From NCBI GenBank assembly GCA_946620645.1, contig CAMONN010000007.1, positions 1-32,182 of the forward strand: DNA of 32,182 nt, given 5' to 3'. This DNA comes from an uncultured Clostridia bacterium (GTDB taxonomy: Bacteria > Bacillota > Clostridia > Oscillospirales > Oscillospiraceae). The position numbers and the translations under genes were made by a program. The notes under the pieces were generated by a model that worked only from the letters and a program-made list of their open reading frames with translations, had not been told where the DNA came from and did not search any database. The stretch's first letter is position 1. Every line of letters begins with the position of its first letter. Shown one piece after another: positions 1 through 8,392 of this stretch.

Positions 1-44
1 CAGATAACAGGTTGTCTTAACCATAGGCGGCATGCGAAAGAAAA

Positions 45-64
45 GGACTCTGATCATAGAGTCC
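45..64 (-). terminator. Terminator-like hairpin downstream of the GyrI-like gene
   Basis: GGACTCT/AGAGTCC 7-bp arms; on the minus strand followed by TTTTCTTTC. Confidence 0.55.
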
Positions 65-150
65 CTCAATGGCAAATCATGCTGATAACGATACCACTGC
101 ACCCCGCGTGTCGCGCGGGGTGCAGTTTCACAGGTGGGATGCATCGACTG

Positions 151-783
151 TCATATTCTTTTAATCGGATGGCGAATAACGGTCTTCAGCTTATTTGATG
201 CAACTTTTCTTGCATCACTCAGATATATTTCGTGATGGCGGCGCTGATCTGTGATGTCCAGCGTATATCCCTGCTGTTCCATGAAATCATGCATCAGCGC
301 TACCGTTGCAGGTTCATCATCATAGGAGCCGATGTGCATACACTGAACACATAAGCCCTCATCATAAGTCATAAATTCAGCTTTTGAAAAGTCTGTACCT
401 TTCTTCCTGGCAGCCTCCTCAACAGCCCAGTCAAAATCAGCTTTTGTGACGAAATCCGGTAAACGAATAACAGAGACCCACTCAAAATTATCTTTGTGAG
501 CATAGTCAATCTCTGTGCTTTCTTCCTGCCACCAGAACCCCTCCAGCGGAGGAACAACGTAATCGAAGTACCCTTCGATCTGATGAGTTCCCTTTTTGCT
601 CATTTTTATAGTAAAAGCGATGCCGTAGAGCAAGCTGATAGATTGCTTGTACTCACCTTCTTCTGTGTTCGGATCACCATGTCCGTGAACCGCAATGAAG
701 TTCATGCTCGGCACCGTGATGATGGACGGTTTGTTCTTTGGCATGTAGTATTCCTTGTACTCTTTTTTATAATCAAACGGCAT
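151..783 (-). CDS. GyrI-like small-molecule-binding domain protein
   Basis: 210-aa ORF; features recalled for stand-alone GyrI-like proteins (KPSIITVPSMNFIAVHGHGDPN, EGFWW). RBS GTGGAGGAAAAG upstream of ATG. Confidence 0.8.
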   Translation of the reverse strand: MPFDYKKEYKEYYMPKNKPSIITVPSMNFIAVHGHGDPNTEEGEYKQSISLLYGIAFTIKMSKKGTHQIEGYFDYVVPPLEGFWWQEESTEIDYAHKDNFEWVSVIRLPDFVTKADFDWAVEEAARKKGTDFSKAEFMTYDEGLCVQCMHIGSYDDEPATVALMHDFMEQQGYTLDITDQRRHHEIYLSDARKVASNKLKTVIRHPIKRI

Positions 784-809
784 GATACTTTTCCTCCACG
801 TATCCCGGC

Positions 810-849
810 ATATTGGGATTAATATAACATACTAATCCCAATATTGCAA
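810..849 (-). promoter_or_regulatory. Promoter of the GyrI-like gene overlapped by a perfect 12-bp dyad
   Basis: Minus strand TTGCAA (844-849), 17-bp spacer, TATATT (821-826). Dyad ATATTGGGATTA (810-821) / TAATCCCAATAT (833-844). Confidence 0.6.
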
Positions 850-883
850 AAAAAGGACTCTGATCGTACCCTGATCAGAGTCC
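848..883 (-). terminator. Rho-independent terminator of tRNA-Pro
   Basis: Minus strand GGACTCTGATC-AGGGTAC-GATCAGAGTCC followed by TTTTTTT. Confidence 0.85.
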
Positions 884-888
884 CATTA

Positions 889-964
889 TGGTCCGAGTGG
901 AGGGATTTGAACCCCCGGCATCTTGGTCCCAAACCAAGCGCGCTACCAGCTGCGCTACACCCGG
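889..964 (-). tRNA. tRNA-Pro (anticodon TGG), CCA encoded
   Basis: Minus strand CCGGGTGTAGCGCAGCTGGTAGCGCGCTTGGTTTGGGACCAAGATGCCGGGGGTTCAAATCCCTCCACTCGGACCA; acceptor CCGGGTG/CACTCGG, anticodon loop TTTGGGA, T-loop GTTCAAATC. Confidence 0.96.
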
Positions 965-1013
965 ATTTCAGACCTGCAGAAGCACTCAGGCTCTGCAGGT
1001 CATGATCGCAGGT

Positions 1014-1042
1014 ATTATAACGTAAAATCCTTCGAGTTGCAA
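1014..1042 (-). promoter_or_regulatory. Promoter of tRNA-Pro
   Basis: Minus strand TTGCAA (1037-1042), 17 bp, TATAAT (1014-1019). Confidence 0.7.
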
Positions 1043-1069
1043 GATAATTGTGAATTCGCACGCAGCGAA

Positions 1070-2344
1070 TTATTTCCGTGATTCAGATTCCTCGTTCCGG
1101 ATCCTTTTCACCAGTACGCGGTCCACTCTTCTTCCATCCATGGACAGCACTGTAATCCTCAAATTCTCATGAACGAAGGTTTCACCTTCCTCGGGGAAAT
1201 GTCCACCGAGGGACTCAATCACCCAGCCGCCCAGCGTGTCACTGTCGGCATCAAAATCATCCTCCGACAAACCTTCCAGCTCCAGGAACTCCGTAATCGG
1301 CAGATCTCCGTCCAGCTCCAGCTCATCGGCAGAGCGCCGGACAACCTCGGGCTCCACCTGGTCCGTCTCATCCCAAATGTCACCGACAATCTGCTCCAGC
1401 ACATCCTCCATGGACACCACACCCAGCATTCCGCCATACTCATCGCACACTATGGCAAGATGCTGCCGCGCCCGCCGAAGCTGTGTCATCACATCGGGCA
1501 GCTTCATGGTTTTATAGACATAACAGGGTTCCATCAGCTGCGACCGGATTTCACGTTTTCCATCCGTCACCGCTTTCAGAAAGCGGTTCATATAGAGGAC
1601 TCCGATGACGTTGTCGATGCTGCCCTCGTATACGGGGATTCTGGAATAGGATGAGTTCTCAACCTGCGTGAGAATATCATCCCAGTCGTCGTCAACATCG
1701 ATCGCTTCCACATCAACCCGGGCTGTCATCACTTCAAACGCGGAAATTTCTGAGAAATCAATGGCAGCCTGCACAAGTTCAGAGCGGTCCTCATCCAGGA
1801 CCTCTTCATCCTCGGCAGTTTCAATGAGGCTTGAAAGCTCATCCACCGCCTCATCTTCCCCGACTTCCTCTTCCTTGATCCAGAACGTCAGCAGCCGTAC
1901 CAGCCCGACAACCAGCATGATCAGGGGCTTGAGAACGATCATAAGCGCCCGGATCACAGGCGCGTTCCGCTCGGCAAGCCGGTTGGCATTCTGCTTTGCA
2001 GCAATTTTCGGGATCGTCTCTCCGAAAATAATGACCAGCAGGGTAAGCAGAATGGTTGCGACCCAGGTCAGGCTGTCCTTCCCGGTCACAAGGATGACCA
2101 GGACGGAGGCGAGGGAAGAGCTGGCAATGTTCACCAGATTGTTTCCGATGAGTATTGCACTCAGCGCGTCGTCAAAACGCTGTATAATCTTCAGCGCGAT
2201 CGCGGCGTGCCGGGAGCCCTCCTGCGCTGAGTTTTCCAGCCGGAGCCTGTTGCAGGAGGAATAGGCCATTTCTGATGCCGAGAAGAAATTCGAAAACACC
2301 AGACACAGCAGAATCCCGGCAGAGATGATCAGAATATTCATCAT
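1070..2344 (-). CDS. CNNM/CorC (TlyC-type) hemolysin-family transporter
   Basis: N-terminal TM domain (FFSASEMAYSS), CBS pair (VMTARVDVEAIDVDDDWDDI; IVCDEYGGMLGVVSMEDVLEQIVGDIWDE), CorC_HlyC C-terminal domain. Confidence 0.92.
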   Translation of the reverse strand: MMNILIISAGILLCLVFSNFFSASEMAYSSCNRLRLENSAQEGSRHAAIALKIIQRFDDALSAILIGNNLVNIASSSLASVLVILVTGKDSLTWVATILLTLLVIIFGETIPKIAAKQNANRLAERNAPVIRALMIVLKPLIMLVVGLVRLLTFWIKEEEVGEDEAVDELSSLIETAEDEEVLDEDRSELVQAAIDFSEISAFEVMTARVDVEAIDVDDDWDDILTQVENSSYSRIPVYEGSIDNVIGVLYMNRFLKAVTDGKREIRSQLMEPCYVYKTMKLPDVMTQLRRARQHLAIVCDEYGGMLGVVSMEDVLEQIVGDIWDETDQVEPEVVRRSADELELDGDLPITEFLELEGLSEDDFDADSDTLGGWVIESLGGHFPEEGETFVHENLRITVLSMDGRRVDRVLVKRIRNEESESRK

Positions 2345-3621
2345 CCCTCACCCCCTTCCGGGAGCGCCGGATTCTTTACCGCTTTCAGCTTCAGAATACG
2401 GTTGTGATCCATTTCCGATACGGTGAAGGTCAGGTCATGATAACGGAAACTGTCCCCCACAGCCGGAATCTTATCAAACATGGTGTAGGCCCACTCGCCA
2501 AGGCGTGTGTCAACCAGTTCATCGTTATTTTCGGGATCTTCATAATCGAGATGTTCAAAAAGATCCGATACATGCTCGTCCGCATCCACGATGCATGCGT
2601 CATCGGAGATATCGGTGACGGGTTCTTTCACTACATCGTCCTCGTCCCAGATCTCGCCGACGATCTCCTCGACAATATCCTCCACTGTCACGATGCCCAG
2701 CGTACCGCCATAGTTATCCGTAACAACAGCCATGTTAATGCGCTGCCGGGACATCATGGGCAGCAGTTCTGAAAGCTCTGTACTTTTATGAACGAAGAAA
2801 GCTTCATCCAGAAGATCCCGCAGATCAGGCGCCCCTCCGCTCCGGAGCCATGCCTTAATATACTTTCGAATCTGCAGGATGCCGATAATGTGGTCAATAC
2901 TGCCCTCATATACCGGAAGACGGCTGTGATTCTGCGCCTTGATCTTCGCAAGAATCTCTTCCCCGTCCTCTTCCACGTCCAGCGCCGCCACATCCATGCG
3001 CGGCGTCAGGACACTTTCCACCGTAAGGTCCCCAAACTGCAGTGCGGATGAAATCAGTTCACCCTGCTCCTCGTCCAGGCTCCCTTCTTCGGTCATGTCC
3101 TCAATAATGTCATACAGCTCATCTTCCGTGACAGAAAGCTCCGGTTCCTGGCTGCTCAATCTGGCGGCAGTTCTCCCAATGAGGGTCAAAGCCCGGGAAA
3201 TCGGGTAAAAGACCGTCATAAAGAACCTCAGGCTCTGGGCGGTGGCCCTGGCCAGACGCTCCGGGAATTTCTTCGCAATGCTCTTGGGAAGCATTTCCCC
3301 GGCGAAAAACACCACCAGTGTTGTGAGAATCGTACTGACCGTCACTGCAGAGAGCCCCCAGCGCCTGGTCACGATCATCGTCACAAGGGCAGAGAGAAAC
3401 AGATGACACAGATTCGTACCAATCAGCAGTGTGCTGATTGCCTGATCAAAGTGATTTAAAACATAAACCGCCTGCTCTGCACCGTCTTCCCCACGCTCCG
3501 CCGCGGCGCGAAGCTTTGTCTTTGACGCCGAAGCAAAAGCTGTCTCCACCAGCGCAAAATACACAGCACCAAGCAGCAGGATAACTGTAAGTATGAGTGG
3601 CAATCGACTGCCATCGTCCAT
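2341..3621 (-). CDS. CNNM/CorC (TlyC-type) hemolysin-family transporter, second copy
   Basis: Same architecture (FALVETAFASAS; VLTPRMDVAALDVEEDGEEIL; VVTDNYGGTLGIVTVEDIVEEIVGEIWDEDD). ATGA overlap with the next gene; RBS AAGGAG. Confidence 0.92.
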   Translation of the reverse strand: MDDGSRLPLILTVILLLGAVYFALVETAFASASKTKLRAAAERGEDGAEQAVYVLNHFDQAISTLLIGTNLCHLFLSALVTMIVTRRWGLSAVTVSTILTTLVVFFAGEMLPKSIAKKFPERLARATAQSLRFFMTVFYPISRALTLIGRTAARLSSQEPELSVTEDELYDIIEDMTEEGSLDEEQGELISSALQFGDLTVESVLTPRMDVAALDVEEDGEEILAKIKAQNHSRLPVYEGSIDHIIGILQIRKYIKAWLRSGGAPDLRDLLDEAFFVHKSTELSELLPMMSRQRINMAVVTDNYGGTLGIVTVEDIVEEIVGEIWDEDDVVKEPVTDISDDACIVDADEHVSDLFEHLDYEDPENNDELVDTRLGEWAYTMFDKIPAVGDSFRYHDLTFTVSEMDHNRILKLKAVKNPALPEGGEG

Positions 3622-3660
3622 TTCGGATCAACAACTCCTTTTTTTGCAGAATCAGAGTGC

Positions 3661-3689
3661 ATTCTACCATATCACAGGCATGGCGTCAA
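3661..3689 (-). promoter_or_regulatory. Promoter of the tandem CNNM genes
   Basis: Minus strand TTGACG (3684-3689), 17 bp, TAGAAT (3661-3666). Confidence 0.65.
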
Positions 3690-3753
3690 CATCTGCTTAG
3701 AATTCTACCCAGTCAGTTTTATTATAAAAATCCCTGCCGACACAAATTTACTC

Positions 3754-3783
3754 TTGACTTGAAGGAGGGTTTTCACCTATAGT
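3754..3783 (+). promoter_or_regulatory. Candidate promoter of the histidine phosphatase
   Basis: TTGACT (3754-3759), 18-bp spacer, TATAGT (3778-3783). Confidence 0.5.
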
Positions 3784-3869
3784 TCAGTGATGCGGTTCTC
3801 ATCCGATCCCGGATACCGTCATCAGGTCTTATTTATCATAATCACTTAACAGGAGGAACCTGGAAGTTC

Positions 3870-4517
3870 ATGAAAGTCTATATTCTTCGTCACGGTGAAA
3901 CGGAGCTGAACACAAAAGGCGTCATGCAAGGGAGCCTGGACGCTCCGCTGAATCAGAACGGGCGGGATCTTGCCGCCGTCACCGGGCGGGCCATGAAAGG
4001 CATTCATTTTGACAGTTGTATCACGAGCCCCCTCTGCAGGGCGGCAGAGACCGCAGAAATCGTCCTGCGTGAAAGCGGCAACTCTGTCCCGGTAACGGTG
4101 GACCGCCGCCTCATGGAGCTCAGCTGCGGAGATATGGAGGGAAAACCGCTCTCAGATCTCGGAGATGCCGGGAAGATTTTCTTCACAGATCCTTTCAGGT
4201 TCATTTCTTTCCCCAATGGGGAGACCATCCGGGCGCTCTGCGACCGGACACAGGCCTTTCTGAAAGAGCTCATCGCCAGGGATGACGGCAAAACCTACCT
4301 GGTCAGCACCCACGGATGTGCCATGCGGGCGATGGTGAACTACCTGAACCCCAACCCACAGGATTTCTGGTTCGGCCATGTGCCGTACAACTGCTCAATG
4401 ACAATCCTGAATGCGGAAAGAGGGTCTGTGCAGATACTCGAGCTTAACAAGGTCTTTTACGATCTGAGCCTCACGGAGGATCCCATGAAGCGTTATGTTC
4501 ATTCATCGGAGAACTGA
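3870..4517 (+). CDS. Histidine phosphatase family protein (phosphoglycerate mutase-like)
   Basis: Starts MKVYILRHGETELNTKGVMQG (RHG motif), later STHGCAMRAM; RBS AGGAGG. Confidence 0.92.
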   Translation: MKVYILRHGETELNTKGVMQGSLDAPLNQNGRDLAAVTGRAMKGIHFDSCITSPLCRAAETAEIVLRESGNSVPVTVDRRLMELSCGDMEGKPLSDLGDAGKIFFTDPFRFISFPNGETIRALCDRTQAFLKELIARDDGKTYLVSTHGCAMRAMVNYLNPNPQDFWFGHVPYNCSMTILNAERGSVQILELNKVFYDLSLTEDPMKRYVHSSEN

Positions 4518-4531
4518 ACTGTCACAAAAGC

Positions 4532-4560
4532 AGCAGGGCCGGAAAACCGGCCCTGCTTTA
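4532..4560. terminator. Bidirectional terminator between convergent genes
   Basis: AGCAGGGCCGG-AAAA-CCGGCCCTGCT, then TTA; A-rich stretch on the opposite side. Confidence 0.8.
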
Positions 4561-4577
4561 TTCAACTGACGATCATC

Positions 4578-5288
4578 TCACGATACCGGCACGCCGTAAA
4601 GGGCTGCGAGCAGCGGCGGAAGCTCAGAAAGTTTGTCAATGCTGTAATCCGGCACAATATCCTCCCGCGGCTTTTTCTTTCGAAGGTTAAACCAGCATGT
4701 GGTGATCCCGGCGTTAATGCCGCCGCGAATATCGGAAGTGAGGCTGTCTCCGACGATAATCGCCTTTTCGCGCCTGAAACCTGGGATTTGCGCAAAGCAG
4801 CGTTCAAAGAACTCCCTGGCCGGCTTGTTAACACCAATCTCCTGTGAAATGAAGATCCGCTCAAAACAGTCTGAAATGCCCGCGCTTTTCAGCCGTCCCT
4901 GCTGTACTACAGCCGTGCCGTTGGAGACCAGAAAAAGTCTGCAAACCGGGAAAAGAGTTCTGAGCAGTTCCTCTGCTCCATCCACGAAGTAATGCCCCTG
5001 AGAAAGATTGACCTCATAACGGTCCCGCAGTTCAGAAGGATCCGCTTTTGATCCCATCTCTTCCAAAAGCTGAACAAATCGTCCCAAAAGAACCTGTTCC
5101 CGCGTAATTTCACCGTTTTCAAGCCGTTCCCAGTACAGAAGGTTTACCACACTGTAGCGGTCAAGCACCTTCCCGTCATGGTGAATACCCATCTCGGCCA
5201 GAGACTTTGAGAGTGCGCGGGCCTCGGCCTTTTTAAAGTCCAGAAGCGTATCGTCCAGGTCCAACAGAACAAACGGCCCGGAATTCAC
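4578..5288 (-). CDS. HAD-superfamily hydrolase, YjjG-like nucleotidase
   Basis: VLLDLDDTLLDF, LVSNGT, GVNKPAREFFERCF, IIVGDSLTSDIRGG motifs. GTG start at 5288 overlaps the murF stop (GTGA) with SD GAGGGG; the track's longer form starts at 5312. Confidence 0.85.
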   Translation of the reverse strand: MNSGPFVLLDLDDTLLDFKKAEARALSKSLAEMGIHHDGKVLDRYSVVNLLYWERLENGEITREQVLLGRFVQLLEEMGSKADPSELRDRYEVNLSQGHYFVDGAEELLRTLFPVCRLFLVSNGTAVVQQGRLKSAGISDCFERIFISQEIGVNKPAREFFERCFAQIPGFRREKAIIVGDSLTSDIRGGINAGITTCWFNLRKKKPREDIVPDYSIDKLSELPPLLAALYGVPVS

Positions 5289-6685
5289 AGCTTTCCCCTC
5301 TCCCCTGCGCACTCTGCGCCAGCATGCTGTTCTGCCAGCTTCCGGAGCGCTGCGGAGACCAGCTCAAAGTGGGAGCCCTTCGACGCCTTCACCAGCAGGC
5401 AGTCCCCCTCGGCAATCAGACGGGGCAGCGCTGAAATGAGAGCATCCCGGCTTTCAAAGCAGACACCGGCCTCGCCGGCCCCGGCTGCAGTGTCTCTTCC
5501 GTAGGTTCCCGCTGTCAGCACCAGCTCAACACCTTTTTCCGCGGCATAGCGGCCTACTCCCCTGTGCATCTCCCCGCTCTCTTTCCCGAGCTCCAGCATA
5601 TCCCCAAGGATACAGACATGCCGTTTCCCGGGCAGCTGTACGAGGGTATCAATCCCGCTTCGGACGGAATCGGGATTCGCATTGTAGCTGTCATCAATCA
5701 TGGTGATGAAGGCGGTTCGGACCAGTTCGGCTCTCCGCTCCACATTGTGAAAATCCGCAATTCCCGCAATGATTTCCTCATCGCTGAGTCCAAAGAAAAC
5801 ACCAACCGCTACGGCAGCGAGGGCCGCATAAACATGGTGCCTGCCGAAAGCCGGAATCCGGAGCCTGATTGTTCGGCCTCCGCCCGCAACATCGCACTGA
5901 ATTCCGCTGTCGTCTGTTTCACAGCTCAGCGCGCGAAAATCATTGTCCACTCCAAAGCCGTAACAGATTTTTCTCTGGCGGCACTTCAGTCCGCGCAGTT
6001 TCTCATCGTCGCCATTCAGAATGACAGGAGCCTCGTCTGACAGGTATTCCAGCATCTCCGTCTTGGCCTTCAGCACCCCGTCAAGGTCGTGCAGATATTC
6101 CAGATGGGCATGCCCGATGGTTGTAAACACCGCAACCGCAGGCCTTACAAGGTCTGCAAGCACACGCATTTCCCCGAAGTCTGAAATCCCCATCTCGATA
6201 ACCGCGGCTTCATAGCCGGAATCCAGCCGGGAGATCATCATAGGAACCCCGATCTGGTTGTTCAGGTTTCCGGCTGTCTTCAGCGTGCGCAGACGCCGGG
6301 ACAGAACCGCGGAGATCATCTCCTTGGCCGTTGTTTTTCCGACGCTGCCGGTAATGCCGATGATCGGGAGCTTAAACTGCTCCCGGTAAGCCTTTGCAAT
6401 CTGTTCGAGGGCCTTCTGCACGTCCGGAACCAGAATCAGCGGGCCCAGTCCGTCCGCGCCATCCGGGACACGTTCCACCAGACATCCGGCAGCGCCCCGG
6501 GCAAAAGCCGAAGCAATGTAGTCGTGGCCATCGACACGCTCTCCGCGGTAGGCTACGAAAAGGTCACCCGGCATCACCATTCGGCTGTCAATCACTACAT
6601 TTCCCAGCAGCGCAGAACTCTCCGCTTCCGGCAGCAGTGTGCCCCCGCAGAGCTGTGCCGCGCGGCTAACCGTCATTCTCTCCAT
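5285..6685 (-). CDS. murF: UDP-N-acetylmuramoyl-tripeptide--D-alanyl-D-alanine ligase
   Basis: IGITGSVGKTTAKEMI, NNQIGVP, ILGDMLELG; start at MERMTVSRAAQLCGG (6685) is likely rather than 6727. Confidence 0.93.
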   Translation of the reverse strand: MERMTVSRAAQLCGGTLLPEAESSALLGNVVIDSRMVMPGDLFVAYRGERVDGHDYIASAFARGAAGCLVERVPDGADGLGPLILVPDVQKALEQIAKAYREQFKLPIIGITGSVGKTTAKEMISAVLSRRLRTLKTAGNLNNQIGVPMMISRLDSGYEAAVIEMGISDFGEMRVLADLVRPAVAVFTTIGHAHLEYLHDLDGVLKAKTEMLEYLSDEAPVILNGDDEKLRGLKCRQRKICYGFGVDNDFRALSCETDDSGIQCDVAGGGRTIRLRIPAFGRHHVYAALAAVAVGVFFGLSDEEIIAGIADFHNVERRAELVRTAFITMIDDSYNANPDSVRSGIDTLVQLPGKRHVCILGDMLELGKESGEMHRGVGRYAAEKGVELVLTAGTYGRDTAAGAGEAGVCFESRDALISALPRLIAEGDCLLVKASKGSHFELVSAALRKLAEQHAGAECAGERGKL

Positions 6686-6857
6686 TTTCCTTCTCCATTT
6701 CCTGCAGGAATCGACCTGTTTGATCATATTTCCGGTATCATAGCACGAAGTCCCGTTTTTTTCAATGCGCCGGCTCTCATTTCCCCTTGTATATGCGGGA
6801 AACTTCCGCTATAATGGGGCACCGTATTTTTAAAAGATTTGATTGGAGTTTGTTTCT

Positions 6858-8234
6858 ATGGCCGCACAGAAGATCGATTCCCACCGCATGGGTGAGATGG
6901 CAGAGGGAAAGCTGCTTATCACACTTGCAATTCCGATGATTCTCTCCATGCTTGTGCAGGCTTTATATAACATTGTGGACAGTATTTATGTCGCCCGTGT
7001 TTCTGAAGACTGTCTTTCCGCCCTGTCGCTTGCATTCCCCGCGCAGAACATCATGATCGGCCTCGCCACCGGCACAGGGGTCGGCGTCAGCACCCTGGTT
7101 TCCCGGGCGCTGGGCCGTCGGGATGAAACAGAAGCCCGGCAGGTCACCGGAACCGCGATTTTTCTCTGTTTCTGCTGCTGGGTTCTTGTGGCGCTCTTCG
7201 GTATTTTCGGAGCCCGGGCCTTTATCCGTTCTCAGACTCAGGTGGAGAGTATCCGCGCTTATGCAGAGTCCTATCTGCAGATTGTGACCGTTGCGTCACT
7301 GTTTCTATATCTGGAGGTCTGCGTGGAGCGTCTGCTGCAGTCTACAGGACTGACAAAGCTCTCCATGTGGACTCAGATGATCGGCGCCGTAACCAACATT
7401 ATTCTGGACCCCTTCTTTATCTATGGTTGGCTGGGTCTTCCCGCCATGGGAACCGCCGGTGCTGCCGTCGCCACGGTGATCGGCCAGGCTGTTGGAGCCG
7501 CTGTCGGGTTTGTTCTGCATATCCGGGAAAACCGGGAACTGCCGATCACTGCTGCGGACATTCGTCCGCACGGAAGAATCATCCGTGAGATTTACCGGAT
7601 TGGTTTCCCCTCCATTCTGATGATGGGTATCGGTTCGGTCACCAACTATATGATGAACATTATTCTCGGCGCCTTCACATCCACCGCCGTTGCCGTTTAC
7701 GGTGTATACTTCAAAATTCAGAGTTTCTTCTTCATGCCTGTTTTCGGTATTAACAACGGTCTGATCCCGATTATCGGCTATAACTACGGGGCCGGGAAGA
7801 AGGAACGGATTTACCGCACCATCCGCTACGGCATTCTTTATGCCACCTGCTTCATGCTTCTGGGGTTTGCCGCCTTCCAGTTGATTCCGGAGGCACTGCT
7901 CGGCATCTTCAATCCCTCGGAGGCCATGCTGGCCATCGGGGTTCCGGCGCTTCGGAGAATCAGCCTCAGCTTTCTCTTCGCCGGGTTCTGCATTGTGGCC
8001 GGCTCCGCCTGCCAGGCTCTGGACCGCAGCATTAATTCCCTCTTTGTATCGATCCTCAGGCAGATACTTGCCCTGATCCCCTCCGCGTGGCTTCTCAGCA
8101 AAACAGGGGACGTGAGCATGGTGTGGTGGGCTTTCCCGATCGCCGAAATCATTTCCCTGACAGCAAGTTTCTTTTTTCTCCGTTCCGCCCTTAAAGGAAT
8201 GGAGCGTACTTTGGGGTCAGCAGCAAACTCCTGA
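6858..8234 (+). CDS. MATE family efflux transporter
   Basis: ~460 aa polytopic; MAEGKLLITLAIPMILSMLVQALYNIVDSIYVARVSEDCLSALSLAFP; GINNGLIPIIGYNYGAGKKERI. ATG at 6858. Confidence 0.94.
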   Translation: MAAQKIDSHRMGEMAEGKLLITLAIPMILSMLVQALYNIVDSIYVARVSEDCLSALSLAFPAQNIMIGLATGTGVGVSTLVSRALGRRDETEARQVTGTAIFLCFCCWVLVALFGIFGARAFIRSQTQVESIRAYAESYLQIVTVASLFLYLEVCVERLLQSTGLTKLSMWTQMIGAVTNIILDPFFIYGWLGLPAMGTAGAAVATVIGQAVGAAVGFVLHIRENRELPITAADIRPHGRIIREIYRIGFPSILMMGIGSVTNYMMNIILGAFTSTAVAVYGVYFKIQSFFFMPVFGINNGLIPIIGYNYGAGKKERIYRTIRYGILYATCFMLLGFAAFQLIPEALLGIFNPSEAMLAIGVPALRRISLSFLFAGFCIVAGSACQALDRSINSLFVSILRQILALIPSAWLLSKTGDVSMVWWAFPIAEIISLTASFFFLRSALKGMERTLGSAANS

Positions 8235-8282
8235 AGTCACAGCATTTTCCCTTCACCGGACGAAGAGTTTTCCGGATACAGG

Positions 8283-8320
8283 ACCCGGGATTCCAAATCA
8301 TCGGAATCCCGGGTTTTCTC
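8283..8320 (+). terminator. Terminator downstream of the MATE gene
   Basis: ACCCGGGATTCC-aaatcatc-GGAATCCCGGGT followed by TTTCTC. Confidence 0.8.
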
Positions 8321-8392
8321 ACAGTATTTATCCTTTTTTCTTTATGAAGGCGCTTCCGGCTGATTTAAAGCGGCCCGGGCTTCCCTCTTTGG

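Noticed and set aside
97-125. 12-bp hairpin CTGCACCCCGCG/CGCGGGGTGCAG as an additional terminator
   Set aside because: Strong stem but no adequate T-tract on either strand; function unclear, so not called.
819-1061. 80-aa minus-strand ORF
   Set aside because: Runs through the tRNA-Pro gene and its terminator.
3799-3858. 19-codon ORF MRFSSDPGYRHQVLFIIIT as a leader peptide before the phosphatase
   Set aside because: The SD-like AAGGAGGG is far upstream and lies inside the promoter spacer; no attenuator structure follows.
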